Source of the DNA: Streptomyces antarcticus | GTDB lineage: Bacteria; Actinomycetota; Actinomycetes; Streptomycetales; Streptomycetaceae | Assembly (NCBI RefSeq): GCF_026627255.1 | Contig: NZ_JAPNLM010000016.1 | Coordinates: 31,739-95,738 of the forward strand | Reading direction: 5' to 3' | Length of the DNA stretch: 64,000 bases | Part shown: one piece after another, positions 51,502 through 60,204 of the stretch | How the letters are laid out: each line of letters begins with the position of its first letter | Position numbering within the stretch: position 1 is the stretch's first letter | Translations under genes and position numbers: made by a program | Notes under the pieces: generated by a model | Told to the model about the DNA's origin: nothing | Database searches by the model: none | The model's input: the letters and a program-made list of their open reading frames with translations, nothing else

Positions 51502-51735
51502 ATGATCAAGAAGATTGTAGCCGCTGCGGCTGCCACTGGTGGCCTCGTTCTCGCGGGTGCGGGTCTGGCTGTCGCCGACGCGGGTGCCCAGGGTGCGGCC
51601 ATCGGGTCCCCCGGTGTCCTGTCCGGCAACGTCGTCCAGGTTCCGGTTCACGTTCCCGTGAACGTCTGCGGCAACACGATCTCCGTGATCGGCCTGCTGA
51701 ACCCGGCCTTCGGCAACACCTGCGTCAACGCCTGA
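51502..51735 (+). CDS. chpH: short chaplin ChpH
   Basis: A 77-residue secreted amphipathic protein. The signal peptide ends around AVADAG. One chaplin domain follows (GAQGAAIGSPGVLSGNVVQ, VPVHVPVNVCGNTISVIG, LLNPAFGNTC) with two Cys that form a disulfide loop. Chaplins assemble into amyloid-like fibrils that coat aerial hyphae and lower surface tension. From memory it is nearly identical to S. coelicolor ChpH. A strong TAGGAGGAAAA precedes the ATG. Expression should come late, from the likely BldN promoter. Confidence 0.96.
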   Translation: MIKKIVAAAAATGGLVLAGAGLAVADAGAQGAAIGSPGVLSGNVVQVPVHVPVNVCGNTISVIGLLNPAFGNTCVNA

Positions 51736-51751
51736 CGCGTCTGAACCACCA

Positions 51752-51783
51752 GGCCCCGGAACGCATTCCAGCGTTCCGGGGCC
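51752..51783 (+). terminator. terminator after chpH
   Basis: GGCCCCGGAACGC and its perfect inverse GCGTTCCGGGGCC, a 13-base stem with a 6-base loop, 16 bases after the chpH stop. It separates chpH from the next chaplin. Confidence 0.85.
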
Positions 51784-51894
51784 GCCGGGCTTTCCGGCCC
51801 GGTTCTACGGTCTTCGGCGGGCCCGCGGGGGAACCTGTACGGCCGGGCCGCCGGGATCGCGCCCGAATACGTACACACCAGGGGACGAGTACAG

Positions 51895-52656
51895 ATGCGA
51901 CGACCGGCACAGGTCACCAGGAAGACCCTGATCACCATGGCGGCCGCGGGGGGTGTCCTCGCTTTGGGCGGGGGCTACGCGCACGCGGACGCAGGGGCCT
52001 CGGGGAAGGCCGCGAACTCACCGGGACTGCTGTCCGGGAACCAGCTGCAGGCGCCCGTGGACGCGCCGGTGAACGCCTGCGGGAACACGGTGACGGTGGT
52101 GGGGGGCCTCAATCCGGCCTTCGGCAACCACTGCGCCAACATCTCGGGCAAGCCGAACCGTCCGGATCACCCGGGTCACCCCGGTCACCCCGGTCACCCG
52201 GGCGGGGGCGGGGACGACGAGCCCTGCGACGACCACCCGGAGCACCCGGGCAACCCCGGTACGCCGGGCAACCCCGGCAACCCGGGCTCCGAGAACCCCG
52301 GCTCCGAGAACCCGGGCAACCCCGGCACCGGCAACCCCGGCACCGGCAACCCCGGCACCGGCAACCCCGGCACCGGCAACCCCGGCACGGGCAACCCCGG
52401 CACCGGTACACCCGGTACTCCGGGCACGGGCACCCCCGGTACTCCCGGCACCGGTACGCCCGGCAACCCCGGACCGGGCTCCGTCACCCCCGTCACGCAC
52501 CCCGGAACGGGACCGGGCACGGGTACCGGAACCGGTGAGACGCCCGGGCTCGCCGCCACCGGCGCGGGCAGCGCCCTCAGTGCCGGTCTCCCGCTCGCGG
52601 GCGGACTGCTGCTGGCCGGCACCGTGCTCTACCGGCGCTCCCGCAACGCGGCGTGA
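51895..52656 (+). CDS. chpC: long sortase-anchored chaplin with a single chaplin domain
   Basis: A 253-residue surface protein. The signal peptide ends near YAHADAG. A single chaplin domain follows (KAANSPGLLSGNQLQAPVD, CGNTVTVVGGLNPAFGNHC). The middle ~130 residues are HPG and NPGTG repeats, a spacer that would span the wall. The C-terminus has the sortase motif LAATG at about 219-223, a hydrophobic helix and an RRSR tail. It should be covalently fixed to peptidoglycan and hold ChpH-type fibrils. S. coelicolor long chaplins, as I recall, have two chaplin domains; this one has one plus an enlarged spacer. Position next to chpH supports the chpC name. The DNA repeats invite length variation. 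Confidence 0.9.
   Translation: MRRPAQVTRKTLITMAAAGGVLALGGGYAHADAGASGKAANSPGLLSGNQLQAPVDAPVNACGNTVTVVGGLNPAFGNHCANISGKPNRPDHPGHPGHPGHPGGGGDDEPCDDHPEHPGNPGTPGNPGNPGSENPGSENPGNPGTGNPGTGNPGTGNPGTGNPGTGNPGTGTPGTPGTGTPGTPGTGTPGNPGPGSVTPVTHPGTGPGTGTGTGETPGLAATGAGSALSAGLPLAGGLLLAGTVLYRRSRNAA
52316..52408 (+). repeat. 15-base coding repeat in chpC
   Basis: AACCCCGGCACCGGC, encoding NPGTG, is repeated about six times in tandem with very few changes, so copy number may differ between strains. Confidence 0.85.
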
Positions 52657-52660
52657 GGGC

Positions 52661-52702
52661 CGCCGGTGACGCGGGTCCCACCCCGGGCCCGCGTCACCGG
52701 CG
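52661..52702. terminator. shared terminator between chpC and a small convergent gene
   Basis: A 15-base perfect stem, CGCCGGTGACGCGGG with CCCGCGTCACCGGCG, and a 12-base loop. It lies between the chpC stop and the end of the leftward DUF5703 gene, so it can serve both. Confidence 0.85.
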
Positions 52703-52891
52703 TCACCAGGTCGCGCGGACCTGGCGGATGATCCGGCGGCGCAGTCGCACGCGGCGGCTGCCGTCCCGGTGCAGGGTCAGGCGGTCGAGCTCCCAGTTCC
52801 CGTACTCGGCATGATCGGTCAACAGGCGGGTCGCCTCCTTGCGAGGGACGCCGCGGGGTACGTACACGTCGACGAATTCGTATTCCGGCAT
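52703..52891 (-). CDS. DUF5703-type small protein
   Basis: A 62-residue basic protein, MPEYEFVDVYVPRGVPRKEA at the N-terminus and an Arg-rich end (RVRLRRRIIRQVRATW). I recall it as widely conserved in actinobacteria under DUF5703. No signal or membrane segment. It shares a 47-base divergent promoter region with the 232-residue protein gene. Function unknown. Confidence 0.82.
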   Translation of the reverse strand: MPEYEFVDVYVPRGVPRKEATRLLTDHAEYGNWELDRLTLHRDGSRRVRLRRRIIRQVRATW

Positions 52892-52938
52892 CGCATCTAT
52901 TGTGCGGGCAGAGCCCTGCTACGGATAGCGTCTACTCC

Positions 52939-53637
52939 ATGTCTGATGCCGCTCTGCCCACTGTTGCCGAGGTACGCGCCGCCGCCGAGGCGGTCAAGGC
53001 CGCACTCGACCGCCACCTCGCCGCGGTCGAGCGCAGGACGGGGGACGAGGACCCGGACGTCTACGCCGCGTTCAACGAACTCGCCGCCGCCGCCGAGGAG
53101 TACGACGAACTCCTCTACGACCGCTACGACGAGGTCACCCCCTTCGAGATCCCCACGCCCGAGGACGGCGTCCCGTACGCCGGCCCCGCCGATCCGGCCG
53201 CCTTCAGCGTGCTCATCCGCCGGGACTACGCCGTGGTCGAGCCGCCGCGCCTGATCGCCCAGGCCGAGCGTGTCGCCGCGCACGACCGCGACGCCGAGCT
53301 CGTGCACGACGGCGGTACGGCGGGCGCGCTGGGCGTGCTCTTCGGGGAGTACGAGCCCGACGAGATCGCCTCCCGCTACAAGGAGTTCGGCCTCGAGGAG
53401 GGGGACTCCACCCTCTGGATCGCGGCCTCGGAGGAGGTGGCCGAACCGGGGGAGTGGCTGAACTCGCCCTTCGAGCACACCGGTCCGGAGGACGTGCTGC
53501 ACCGGTTCGACGTCAGCTCCGTGTTCGACGAGGAGACCGACGAGTTCGACGAGGGCGAGGGCGAGGACGAGCACGGCGACGAGCACGACGACGACCGCGA
53601 GGACGAAGGGGCCGAGCCGGGGCTGACCCCGGCCTGA
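52939..53637 (+). CDS. conserved acidic hypothetical protein
   Basis: A 232-residue cytoplasmic protein. The first half is helical (VAEVRAAAEAVKAALDRHLA, NELAAAAEEYDELLYDRYDE). The middle has SVLIRRDYAVVEPPRL and GVLFGEYEPDEIASRYKEFG. The last 35 residues are almost all Asp, Glu, Gly and His. Similar proteins occur across Streptomyces; function unknown. No ribosome binding site precedes the ATG and a -10-like TACGGAT lies close, so it may be leaderless. A strong hairpin follows the stop. Confidence 0.8.
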   Translation: MSDAALPTVAEVRAAAEAVKAALDRHLAAVERRTGDEDPDVYAAFNELAAAAEEYDELLYDRYDEVTPFEIPTPEDGVPYAGPADPAAFSVLIRRDYAVVEPPRLIAQAERVAAHDRDAELVHDGGTAGALGVLFGEYEPDEIASRYKEFGLEEGDSTLWIAASEEVAEPGEWLNSPFEHTGPEDVLHRFDVSSVFDEETDEFDEGEGEDEHGDEHDDDREDEGAEPGLTPA

Positions 53638-53645
53638 CCCGGCCG

Positions 53646-53679
53646 CCGCGGCCCCCGCCGGGAAGGGCGGGGGCCGCGG
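53646..53679. terminator. bidirectional terminator
   Basis: A 14-base perfect stem, CCGCGGCCCCCGCC with GGCGGGGGCCGCGG, around a 6-base loop, between the convergent 232-residue protein gene and the RecD-like gene. Confidence 0.85.
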
Positions 53680-53698
53680 TGTGCGCGTCGCCGTCCTG

Positions 53699-55966
53699 CT
53701 ATTGCGGCTGCTCCCGCGCCGAGGCCGCCAGCGCGGTCAGCAGGCCCGTCAGCCGGGTCGTACGCGGCTTCGGGAGGACCTCCGCCACCGCCCGCGGCAG
53801 TGCCTGGTCCACGCCGTGCACCACCGACAGGTGCCGCTCCGCGCGCCCGAACGCCGTGTACACCCAGTCCCGCGAGAGGGACTCCGCCGCGTCGCCGGGC
53901 AGGACGACGACCACCGCCGGCCAGCGCGCCCCGACGGCCTGGTGCGCCGTCACCGCCCAGCCGTGCCGCACCTGGGCCTCCACCAGTTCCTTCGGTACGA
54001 CCACCGGCTCGCCCGCGCGGTCCAGGTGCAGCCCCTCCGCGTCGGCCGACACCACCCGCGCGGGCAGCGCCCGCCCGGCCGAGGGCACGTGGACGACCCG
54101 GTCGCCGGGGTCGAAGCCGCCGAACCGGCCGGGGCCGGGGTTCAGCCGCTCCTTCAGGGCGGCGTTCAGCGCCCGGGTCCCCGCGGAGCCGCCGTGGCCG
54201 GGGGTGATCACCTGCACGCCGTCCGCCGGGACGCCGAAGGCCCGCGGCACGGACTCGGCCACCAGCTGCACCGCGCGGTGCACGGCCTCGCCGGCGTCGC
54301 GCACGGGGACGATGACGACCTCCTTGCCGGGGGCGTCGACCTGGTACAGCTCCCCGATCCCGACCCCCGAGACCAGCTCGCCGATCGGACCCGGGTCGGG
54401 GGTGCGGGAGACCAGCACGGGGCAGGTACGGGCCGCCAGCAGATCGGCGAAGACCCGCCCGGCCCCGGCGGACCCGAGGACCCCGGTGTCTCCCGACAGC
54501 ACCAGCCGGGCCCCGTCCGGGACCGACTCCACCAGCGCGGCCGCCGTCTCCACGTCCAGCTGCGGCGCGTCCAGCACCACGAGCAGGTCCAGCGCGAACC
54601 GCCCGTCGGCGTCCCGCCCGGGCCCCTCCGTCCCGGCCAGCAGCCCCGCCACGGTCACGGAGTCCGGGCCGCCGGGGGCGTGCGCGGCCAGGCAGGCGCG
54701 CAGACCCAGCTCCCGGGCGGCCGCCAGCAGGGCGAGCGGTTCGGCGCGGGCCGCCGAACCGCCCGTGTGGGCCACCACGCCGTTGGCCGCGACCGCGCGG
54801 ATCAGCTCGGCCCCCGGTCCGGTGGCGGCCTTCTCCCAGTCCGCCGGCCCGTCGAGGGCGCTGGCGACGCGGGCCAGGCCGTCGGCCAGGCTCTCCTCGG
54901 CCATCGCGGCCCCCTCCAGGCCCACGAGGACGCGTACCGGCTGATCCGCGTCCTCCTCCGCCGGCGGCGGGCCCAGCGGCTCGTGGAACACCAGCACCGA
55001 GCCGTCGGCGACCGCCTCGCCGAGGGCCTCGGCGGGCTCCGGGACGCCGTACTGGGCCAAGGCCTTCTCCAGGACCGGCGCCTCCAGAGCGGTGTGCCCC
55101 TTCAGGCCCGCCTGCGCCAGCAGCCAGCCCAGCAGCGCGGCGGTGCGGCGCTCGTCCCCGGGACCGGCTTCGGAGCCCAGCAGGGCCCGCGCGAAGCCGT
55201 CCGCCTGGCTCGGGCGCACCGCGGGCACCGACAGCAGCCGCCAGGGGTCCTCGGCCAGCTCCCGCGCCGCCCCGTCGCCCAGGGCCGCCGCGACCGGGGC
55301 CGCGAGGTCCTCCGGAGCGCCGCCGCGGGCCAGGACCGCCCGAACGGCGTCGACGGTCCCGGCGGACGCCTGCGGCGACGGCGCGGCGGCGGCCGCGGGC
55401 ACCGGCGTGCGCGGCGCCGGGGGAGCGGGAGCCGCCTTCCGCGGCGCGGCGGGGGCCTCGTCGAAGTACACGGCGGGCGCCTCGGCCCCGCCCTCCACGG
55501 CGCGCACGGCCGCCAGCAGGTCGGCGGCCCGCCCGCTGAGCTTCGCCCCGGCCTCGACCGGCGCGTCCCGTTCGGCCTTGCGGCGGGCGATGCGCTCCCG
55601 CTCGACCTTCTGCGCGGCCAGCTCGGCCTGCGCCTCGCTCAGCCCGGGCGCGGCGGCGGCTTCCACCGGAGCCGCGTCCGCCGCGGGCTCCGCCGCCGCG
55701 TCGTCGGTACCGTCCTGCGCCGCGCCCTCCGGCTCCTGCGCCGCGTCCTCCGACGCCGCCTCGGCGGCGTCGGGTTCCTCGGGCTCCCCGGCCTCCTGCG
55801 CGGCGGTCCCGGGCGCCGCCGCGGGGTCCTCCCCGCCGGCTTCCCCGGCCGCGTCCTCGGCCGCGGCGGGGTCCGGCGGGGCGGGCTCGGATGCCGTGGG
55901 ACCCTCCGGGCCGACGGTGCCGTCGGCGGGCTCCTCGGGGGTTTCCGTGGCGGGGTCCGTGCTCAC
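53699..55966 (-). CDS. RecD2-like helix-hairpin-helix protein with degenerate ATPase motifs
   Basis: A 755-residue protein. The first ~200 residues are Ala/Glu/Pro-rich and probably disordered. Then come helix-hairpin-helix-like segments (AVRAVLARGGAPEDLAAPVA, VPAVRPSQADGFARALLG) in the order seen in RecD2 helicases. The ATPase region is recognisable but broken: the P-loop position reads VVAHTGGSAARAEPLA, lacking GKT, and Walker B reads VVLDAPQLD instead of DEA. LVLSGDTGVLGSAGAGRVFADLL matches the RecD motif after Walker B. The C-terminal AVTAHQAVGARWPAVVVVLPG and YTAFGRAERHL correspond to helicase motifs V and VI. It likely binds DNA without unwinding it. Its stop overlaps the aldo/keto reductase gene context by 4 bases. 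Confidence 0.8.
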   Translation of the reverse strand: MSTDPATETPEEPADGTVGPEGPTASEPAPPDPAAAEDAAGEAGGEDPAAAPGTAAQEAGEPEEPDAAEAASEDAAQEPEGAAQDGTDDAAAEPAADAAPVEAAAAPGLSEAQAELAAQKVERERIARRKAERDAPVEAGAKLSGRAADLLAAVRAVEGGAEAPAVYFDEAPAAPRKAAPAPPAPRTPVPAAAAAPSPQASAGTVDAVRAVLARGGAPEDLAAPVAAALGDGAARELAEDPWRLLSVPAVRPSQADGFARALLGSEAGPGDERRTAALLGWLLAQAGLKGHTALEAPVLEKALAQYGVPEPAEALGEAVADGSVLVFHEPLGPPPAEEDADQPVRVLVGLEGAAMAEESLADGLARVASALDGPADWEKAATGPGAELIRAVAANGVVAHTGGSAARAEPLALLAAARELGLRACLAAHAPGGPDSVTVAGLLAGTEGPGRDADGRFALDLLVVLDAPQLDVETAAALVESVPDGARLVLSGDTGVLGSAGAGRVFADLLAARTCPVLVSRTPDPGPIGELVSGVGIGELYQVDAPGKEVVIVPVRDAGEAVHRAVQLVAESVPRAFGVPADGVQVITPGHGGSAGTRALNAALKERLNPGPGRFGGFDPGDRVVHVPSAGRALPARVVSADAEGLHLDRAGEPVVVPKELVEAQVRHGWAVTAHQAVGARWPAVVVVLPGDAAESLSRDWVYTAFGRAERHLSVVHGVDQALPRAVAEVLPKPRTTRLTGLLTALAASAREQPQ

Positions 55967-56946
55967 AGCGTGCTCCAGTCCTGGTCGGGATAGCGGTGCA
56001 CGGGCGCCGAAACGTCGTCCAGCGCCCGGCAGATCTCCTCCGGAAGACTAAGCGCCTCCACCGACAGCGCCGCCGCGAGCTGATCCGAAGTCCGCGCGCC
56101 GACGATCGGGGCGACCACCCCCGGCCGGTCCCGGAGCCACGCCAGGGCCACCTGGAGCGGGGTCACCCCGAGCCCCTGGGCGGCCGTGACCACCGCGTCC
56201 ACGATCCGGCCCGCCGCCTCGTCCAGGTACGGGTCCACCAGCGCGGCCAGAGCCTGCGACGCGCCCCGGGAGTCGGCGGGCGTGCCGCCGCGGTACTTGC
56301 CCGTCAGGACACCGCGCCCCAGCGGGGACGAGGGCAGCAGGCCGATGCCGAGGTCGAGCGCGGCCGGCAGCACCTCCCGCTCCACGCCGCGCTGGAGGAG
56401 GGAGTACTCCATCTGGGTCGACGCGAGCCGGGTCCGCGTCCCCGGGGCCGCGAGCTGCCAGGTCGCCGCCTTCGCGAGCTGCCAGCCGCAGAAGCCCGCC
56501 ACGCCCGCGTACCGGGCCCGGCCGCTGCTCACGGCCAGGTCCAGGGCCTGCAGGGTCTCCTCCAGCGGGGTCGCCGGGTCGAAGGCGTGGATCTGCCACA
56601 GGTCCACGTAGTCGGTGCCGAGCCGGTCCAGGGAGGCGTCGAGGGCGGCCAGGAGGTGCCCCCGCGAACCGTCGAACCGGCGGTCCGGACGGGTCACGAT
56701 GCCGGCCTTCGTGGCGATCACCAGGTCCCGGCGGGGGACGAGCCCCCCGACGAGCTGCCCGAGGATGTACTCCGCCTCCCCGTCCCCGTACACGTCGGCG
56801 GTGTCGACGAGGGTGCCGCCCGCGTCCCAGAAGGTCTTCACCTGCTCGGCGGCTGCTTCTCCGCCGGTGTCGCGGCCCCAGGTCAGGGTGCCGAGGCCGA
56901 TCCGGGAAACGCGCAGTCCGGTGCGGCCGAGATGCCTCTGCTCCAT
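55963..56946 (-). CDS. aldo/keto reductase
   Basis: A 327-residue NADPH-dependent reductase of the AKR superfamily. The catalytic tetrad is visible in TLVDTADVYGDGEAE (Asp, Tyr), VIATKAGI (Lys) and DLWQIHAFDP (His). The N-terminal MEQRHLGRTGLRVSRIGLGT is typical. It reduces an aldehyde or ketone in the cytoplasm; the substrate is unknown. It lies first in a two-gene unit, its stop overlapping the start of the RecD2-like gene (ATGA type). Confidence 0.93.
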   Translation of the reverse strand: MEQRHLGRTGLRVSRIGLGTLTWGRDTGGEAAAEQVKTFWDAGGTLVDTADVYGDGEAEYILGQLVGGLVPRRDLVIATKAGIVTRPDRRFDGSRGHLLAALDASLDRLGTDYVDLWQIHAFDPATPLEETLQALDLAVSSGRARYAGVAGFCGWQLAKAATWQLAAPGTRTRLASTQMEYSLLQRGVEREVLPAALDLGIGLLPSSPLGRGVLTGKYRGGTPADSRGASQALAALVDPYLDEAAGRIVDAVVTAAQGLGVTPLQVALAWLRDRPGVVAPIVGARTSDQLAAALSVEALSLPEEICRALDDVSAPVHRYPDQDWSTL

Positions 56947-57051
56947 GAGCGCTGAGACTACTGGGGCACTGCCGCGGCGGAGCCTGGCGCGCTACAGTCC
57001 CGGCAGACCCACGTTACTCATGGGTACACCGGTACTGCGTAAGGGGACGAC

Positions 57052-58101
57052 ATGCGGCTCGGCATCAATCTCGGCTACTGGGGTGCGGGCATGGACGCCG
57101 ACAACCTCGCCGTCGCCCAGGAGGCCGACCGGCTCGGCTACGACGTCTGCTGGGCCGCGGAGGCCTACGGTTCCGACGCCCCGACCGTGCTCGCCTGGGT
57201 CGCCGCCCAGACCGAGCGCATCGACGTCGGCTCGGCGATCCTCCAGATCCCGGCCCGCCAGCCCGCGATGACGGCCATGACGGCGGCCACCCTCGACTCC
57301 CTCACCGGGGGCCGCTTCCGCCTCGGCCTCGGCGTCTCGGGCCCGCAGGTCTCCGAGGGCTGGTACGGCGTCAAGTTCGACAAGCCGCTCGCGCGGACCC
57401 GGGAGTACGTGGAGATCGTCCGCAAGGCGATGACCCGCGAGCGCCTTTCCTACGAGGGCGAGCACTGGACCCTGCCGCTGCCCGGCGGCCCGGGCAAGCC
57501 GCTCAAGCTCACCGTCCACCCCGAGCGCGAGCACATCCCGCTCTACATCGCCGCCATCGGCCCGAAGAACCTGGAGCAGACCGGCGAGATCGCCGACGGC
57601 GCGCTGCTGATCTTCCCCGCCGCCGAGCACCTGGAGTCCACCGCGCTCACCCACATCCGGGCGGGCCGCGAGAAGGCCGGGCTCACCATGGACGGCTTCG
57701 ACGTGTGCCCGACCGTGCCGCTGGCCCTCGGCGACGACGTGCACGCCCTCGCCGACGTGTTCCGCCCGTACACCGCCCTGTACGTCGGCGGCATGGGCAG
57801 CCGGAAGCAGAACTTCTACAACCAGCTGGCCCAGCGCATGGGATACGAGAAGGAAGCCGCGGAGATCCAGGACAAGTACCTGGCCGGCGACAAGACGGGC
57901 GCGGCCGCGGCCGTCCCGCACTCGCTGATCGACTCGACCGCGCTGCTCGGCCCCGTGGAGCGGATCGCGGACGGGATGCGGGCCTACGCGGAGGCCGGGG
58001 TCACCACCCTCACCCTCGCGCCGGCCGGCTTCACCCGCGAGGAGCGCCTCGCCGCCCTGCGCGCCGGCACCGAGGCCATGGAACTCGCCGGACTGGCATA
58101 G
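57052..58101 (+). CDS. LLM-class F420-dependent oxidoreductase
   Basis: A 349-residue luciferase-like TIM-barrel enzyme that uses the deazaflavin F420. The N-terminal MRLGINLGYWGAGMDADNLA, then DVCWAAEAYGSDA, DVGSAILQIPARQPAMTAMT, GGRFRLGLGVSGPQVSEGWY and IPLYIAAIGPKN are family blocks. The substrate is unknown. The ATG follows AAGGGGACGAC. It is divergent from the aldo/keto reductase gene. A hairpin follows the stop. Confidence 0.93.
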   Translation: MRLGINLGYWGAGMDADNLAVAQEADRLGYDVCWAAEAYGSDAPTVLAWVAAQTERIDVGSAILQIPARQPAMTAMTAATLDSLTGGRFRLGLGVSGPQVSEGWYGVKFDKPLARTREYVEIVRKAMTRERLSYEGEHWTLPLPGGPGKPLKLTVHPEREHIPLYIAAIGPKNLEQTGEIADGALLIFPAAEHLESTALTHIRAGREKAGLTMDGFDVCPTVPLALGDDVHALADVFRPYTALYVGGMGSRKQNFYNQLAQRMGYEKEAAEIQDKYLAGDKTGAAAAVPHSLIDSTALLGPVERIADGMRAYAEAGVTTLTLAPAGFTREERLAALRAGTEAMELAGLA

Positions 58102-58114
58102 GCCGCCGGGCGCG

Positions 58115-58149
58115 GCCCCCGCGTCCCGTCGGACGGGGTGCGCGGGGGC
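58115..58149 (+). terminator. terminator after the F420 oxidoreductase
   Basis: GCCCCCGCG pairs with CGCGGGGGC, with an inner CCCGT/ACGGG stem, 14 bases after the stop codon. Confidence 0.7.
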
Positions 58150-58341
58150 GGCGTACGCGAGGAGAGGTCCGCGGCCGTGGTGGGGGCTCGGGGGGTCTTC
58201 CCCGCCACGGCCGACACCGCCAACAACGCGCCGGGAGCCCGCGGGGTTACGCGGCGGGGCCCAACGCCAGGGTTCGTTCATTCGGACGAGCAGCGCGACC
58301 TATCGGTTGCCCGTCCCGGGCAGCGGCGTTTGACTCGGTAC

Positions 58342-59130
58342 ATGCTCTCTGCCCGCAGCCTGTTCCAGGAGATCGTCGACAACGACGACGCCTTCCAGCT
58401 GTTCTGCTCCGTCGCCGCCAGCGGGGAGTCCCAGGGCGGCTGGGAGAACGCCCGCATCGCCGCCCTGGTACCCGACGGCATGCGCGATCTCGCGCCCAAG
58501 ATCACCCGGCACGGCGCCGACGAGGACAAGCACGGGCGGATCTTCAACGCCCTGCTCCACAAGCGCGGCCTGCCACCGGTCCCCGTCCCGCCCGAGACCG
58601 ACTACACGATGCTGCTGGAGCGGCGCGGCATCGGCCTGGCCCACGACAAGCTCCGCCGCGAGGAGCCGCTGACCGAGGAGGACATCGTCGTCTACCTCGC
58701 GCACAGCCGCGTCACCGAACAGCGCGCCGCCGACCAGATGGTCATGCTCGTGCGCTGCTTCGGCGACGACCCCGAGATCGGCAGGGCCGTCCGCATGATC
58801 AGCAACGACGAGGACAACCACCTCGCGTACTGCCACGAGGAACTGCTGCGCCTGGCCCGCGCGGGCCACGGCCGGACCATCCACCGGGTGCTCCGCGAGA
58901 GCGCGCTCACCGAGATCGGCGTCTACCGGGACGTGAGCCTCGCCGTCATGGACCACATGGGCCGGCTGCTGGCCTGGCCCGCGCCGAAGGCGGCCCTGCT
59001 CGCCGCCGGGATCCGCGGGACGCACGCGTACGAGCGGTTCAGCGGCTGGCACCGCATGGTGCGCCTGAGCATGCCCGAACGGCGCGACGCCCTGAGCGGC
59101 GCACCGACCTCCGCCCCCGAGTTCGCGTAG
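58342..59130 (+). CDS. ferritin-like di-iron domain protein
   Basis: A 262-residue helical protein. Two E-x-x-H motifs (DEDKHGRIF near residue 58 and DEDNHLAY near 159), with added His and Glu (RHGAD, CHEELL), suit a ferritin-like di-iron centre. Length exceeds a minimal ferritin, so an oxidase or hydroxylase role is more likely than storage, but no function is shown. The ATG at 58342 has no ribosome binding site and a TTGAC lies only 12 bases upstream. Translation may be leaderless, or a start further upstream may be used. It ends 27 bases before the convergent CorA gene. Confidence 0.82.
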   Translation: MLSARSLFQEIVDNDDAFQLFCSVAASGESQGGWENARIAALVPDGMRDLAPKITRHGADEDKHGRIFNALLHKRGLPPVPVPPETDYTMLLERRGIGLAHDKLRREEPLTEEDIVVYLAHSRVTEQRAADQMVMLVRCFGDDPEIGRAVRMISNDEDNHLAYCHEELLRLARAGHGRTIHRVLRESALTEIGVYRDVSLAVMDHMGRLLAWPAPKAALLAAGIRGTHAYERFSGWHRMVRLSMPERRDALSGAPTSAPEFA

Positions 59131-59157
59131 CGCCCCGCGACACCCCCGCGACACCCC

Positions 59158-60141
59158 CTAGAGCCAGCCGCGGCGCTTGAACGTCCGGTGCAGGCCCAGG
59201 CACAGGCCCGCCATCAGCACGAGCACCGCCGGATAGCCCCAGGTGTGCCTCAGCTCCGGCATGTGGTCGAAGTTCATCCCGTAGATCCCCGCCACCATCG
59301 TCGGCACCGCCGCCATCGCCGCCCACGCCGAGATCTTGCGCATGTCGTCGTTCTGCCGGACCCCCATCTGCGCCAGGTGCGCGGAGAGCGCGTCCGACAG
59401 CAGCCGGTCCAGGCCCTCGATGTACTCGTTCGCCTTGGTCAGGTGGTCGGCCACGTCCCGGAAGAACGGCCGCGCGTGCTCGTGGACGAACGGCACGCCC
59501 CCGAAGGCGAGCCGGTCCATCGGCTGGAGCAGCGGGCTCGTCGCCCGGCGGAACTCCAGCACCTGCCGCTTGAACCCGTAGATCCGGGCGGCGATGTTCT
59601 TCGTGTCCGAGGCGTTCGGGGCGAAGACCTCCGCCTCCAGCTCCTCCAGGTCCGCCTGCAGCTCGGCGGCCACCTCGATGTAGTGGTCGACCACGGCGTC
59701 GGACACCGCGTACAGCACCGCCGTCGGGCCGTGCCGCAGGACCTGTGGCTCCTGCTCCAGCCGGTGCCGGACGGCGGCCAGCGGGGCGCCTTCGCCGTGC
59801 CGGACGGTGACGACGAAGCAGTCGCCAATGAACACCATCAGCTCGCTTGCGGTCACCGTGTCGGTGGCGTCGTCGTACCGCACCGGTTTGAGGACCACGA
59901 ACAGCGAGTCGTCGTACACCTCCAGCTTCGGCCGCTGGTGGGCGGTCAGCGCGTCCTCCACCGCCAGCGGGTGCAGCCCGAACTCCCCGCGTACGTGGTC
60001 GAACTCCTTCTCCGACGGTTCGTGCATGCCGACCCACAGGAAGGAGTCGCCGGTCGCCCGCGCCTCGTCGAGGGCGTCGGAGAAGTCTTCGGGAGCCTCG
60101 GACCGACGGCCGTCCCGGTACATCGCGCAGTCCACAATCAC
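59158..60141 (-). CDS. corA: CorA-family magnesium/cobalt transporter
   Basis: A 327-residue membrane channel. The long soluble N-terminal domain ends in an extended helix (HLTKANEYIEGLDRLLSDAL), followed by two C-terminal helices joined by the essential motif YGMNFDHMPE. It admits Mg2+ or other divalent ions. The GTG at 60141 gives VIVDCAMYRDGRR, the usual Streptomyces N-terminus. It is divergent from the phosphatase gene across 63 bases, with no long leader that could hold a Mg riboswitch. Confidence 0.94.
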   Translation of the reverse strand: MIVDCAMYRDGRRSEAPEDFSDALDEARATGDSFLWVGMHEPSEKEFDHVRGEFGLHPLAVEDALTAHQRPKLEVYDDSLFVVLKPVRYDDATDTVTASELMVFIGDCFVVTVRHGEGAPLAAVRHRLEQEPQVLRHGPTAVLYAVSDAVVDHYIEVAAELQADLEELEAEVFAPNASDTKNIAARIYGFKRQVLEFRRATSPLLQPMDRLAFGGVPFVHEHARPFFRDVADHLTKANEYIEGLDRLLSDALSAHLAQMGVRQNDDMRKISAWAAMAAVPTMVAGIYGMNFDHMPELRHTWGYPAVLVLMAGLCLGLHRTFKRRGWL

Positions 60142-60204
60142 CCGGGCATTGTTCCCTGCCGGCGGCCGGCCCGCACACCGGCGCCGCCGCTTACCCTTGG
60201 CGTC

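Noticed and set aside
52160..52500. A CRISPR array suggested by repeated short units
   Set aside because: The repeats are in frame, contiguous and lack spacers; they encode the Gly/Pro spacer of the chaplin.
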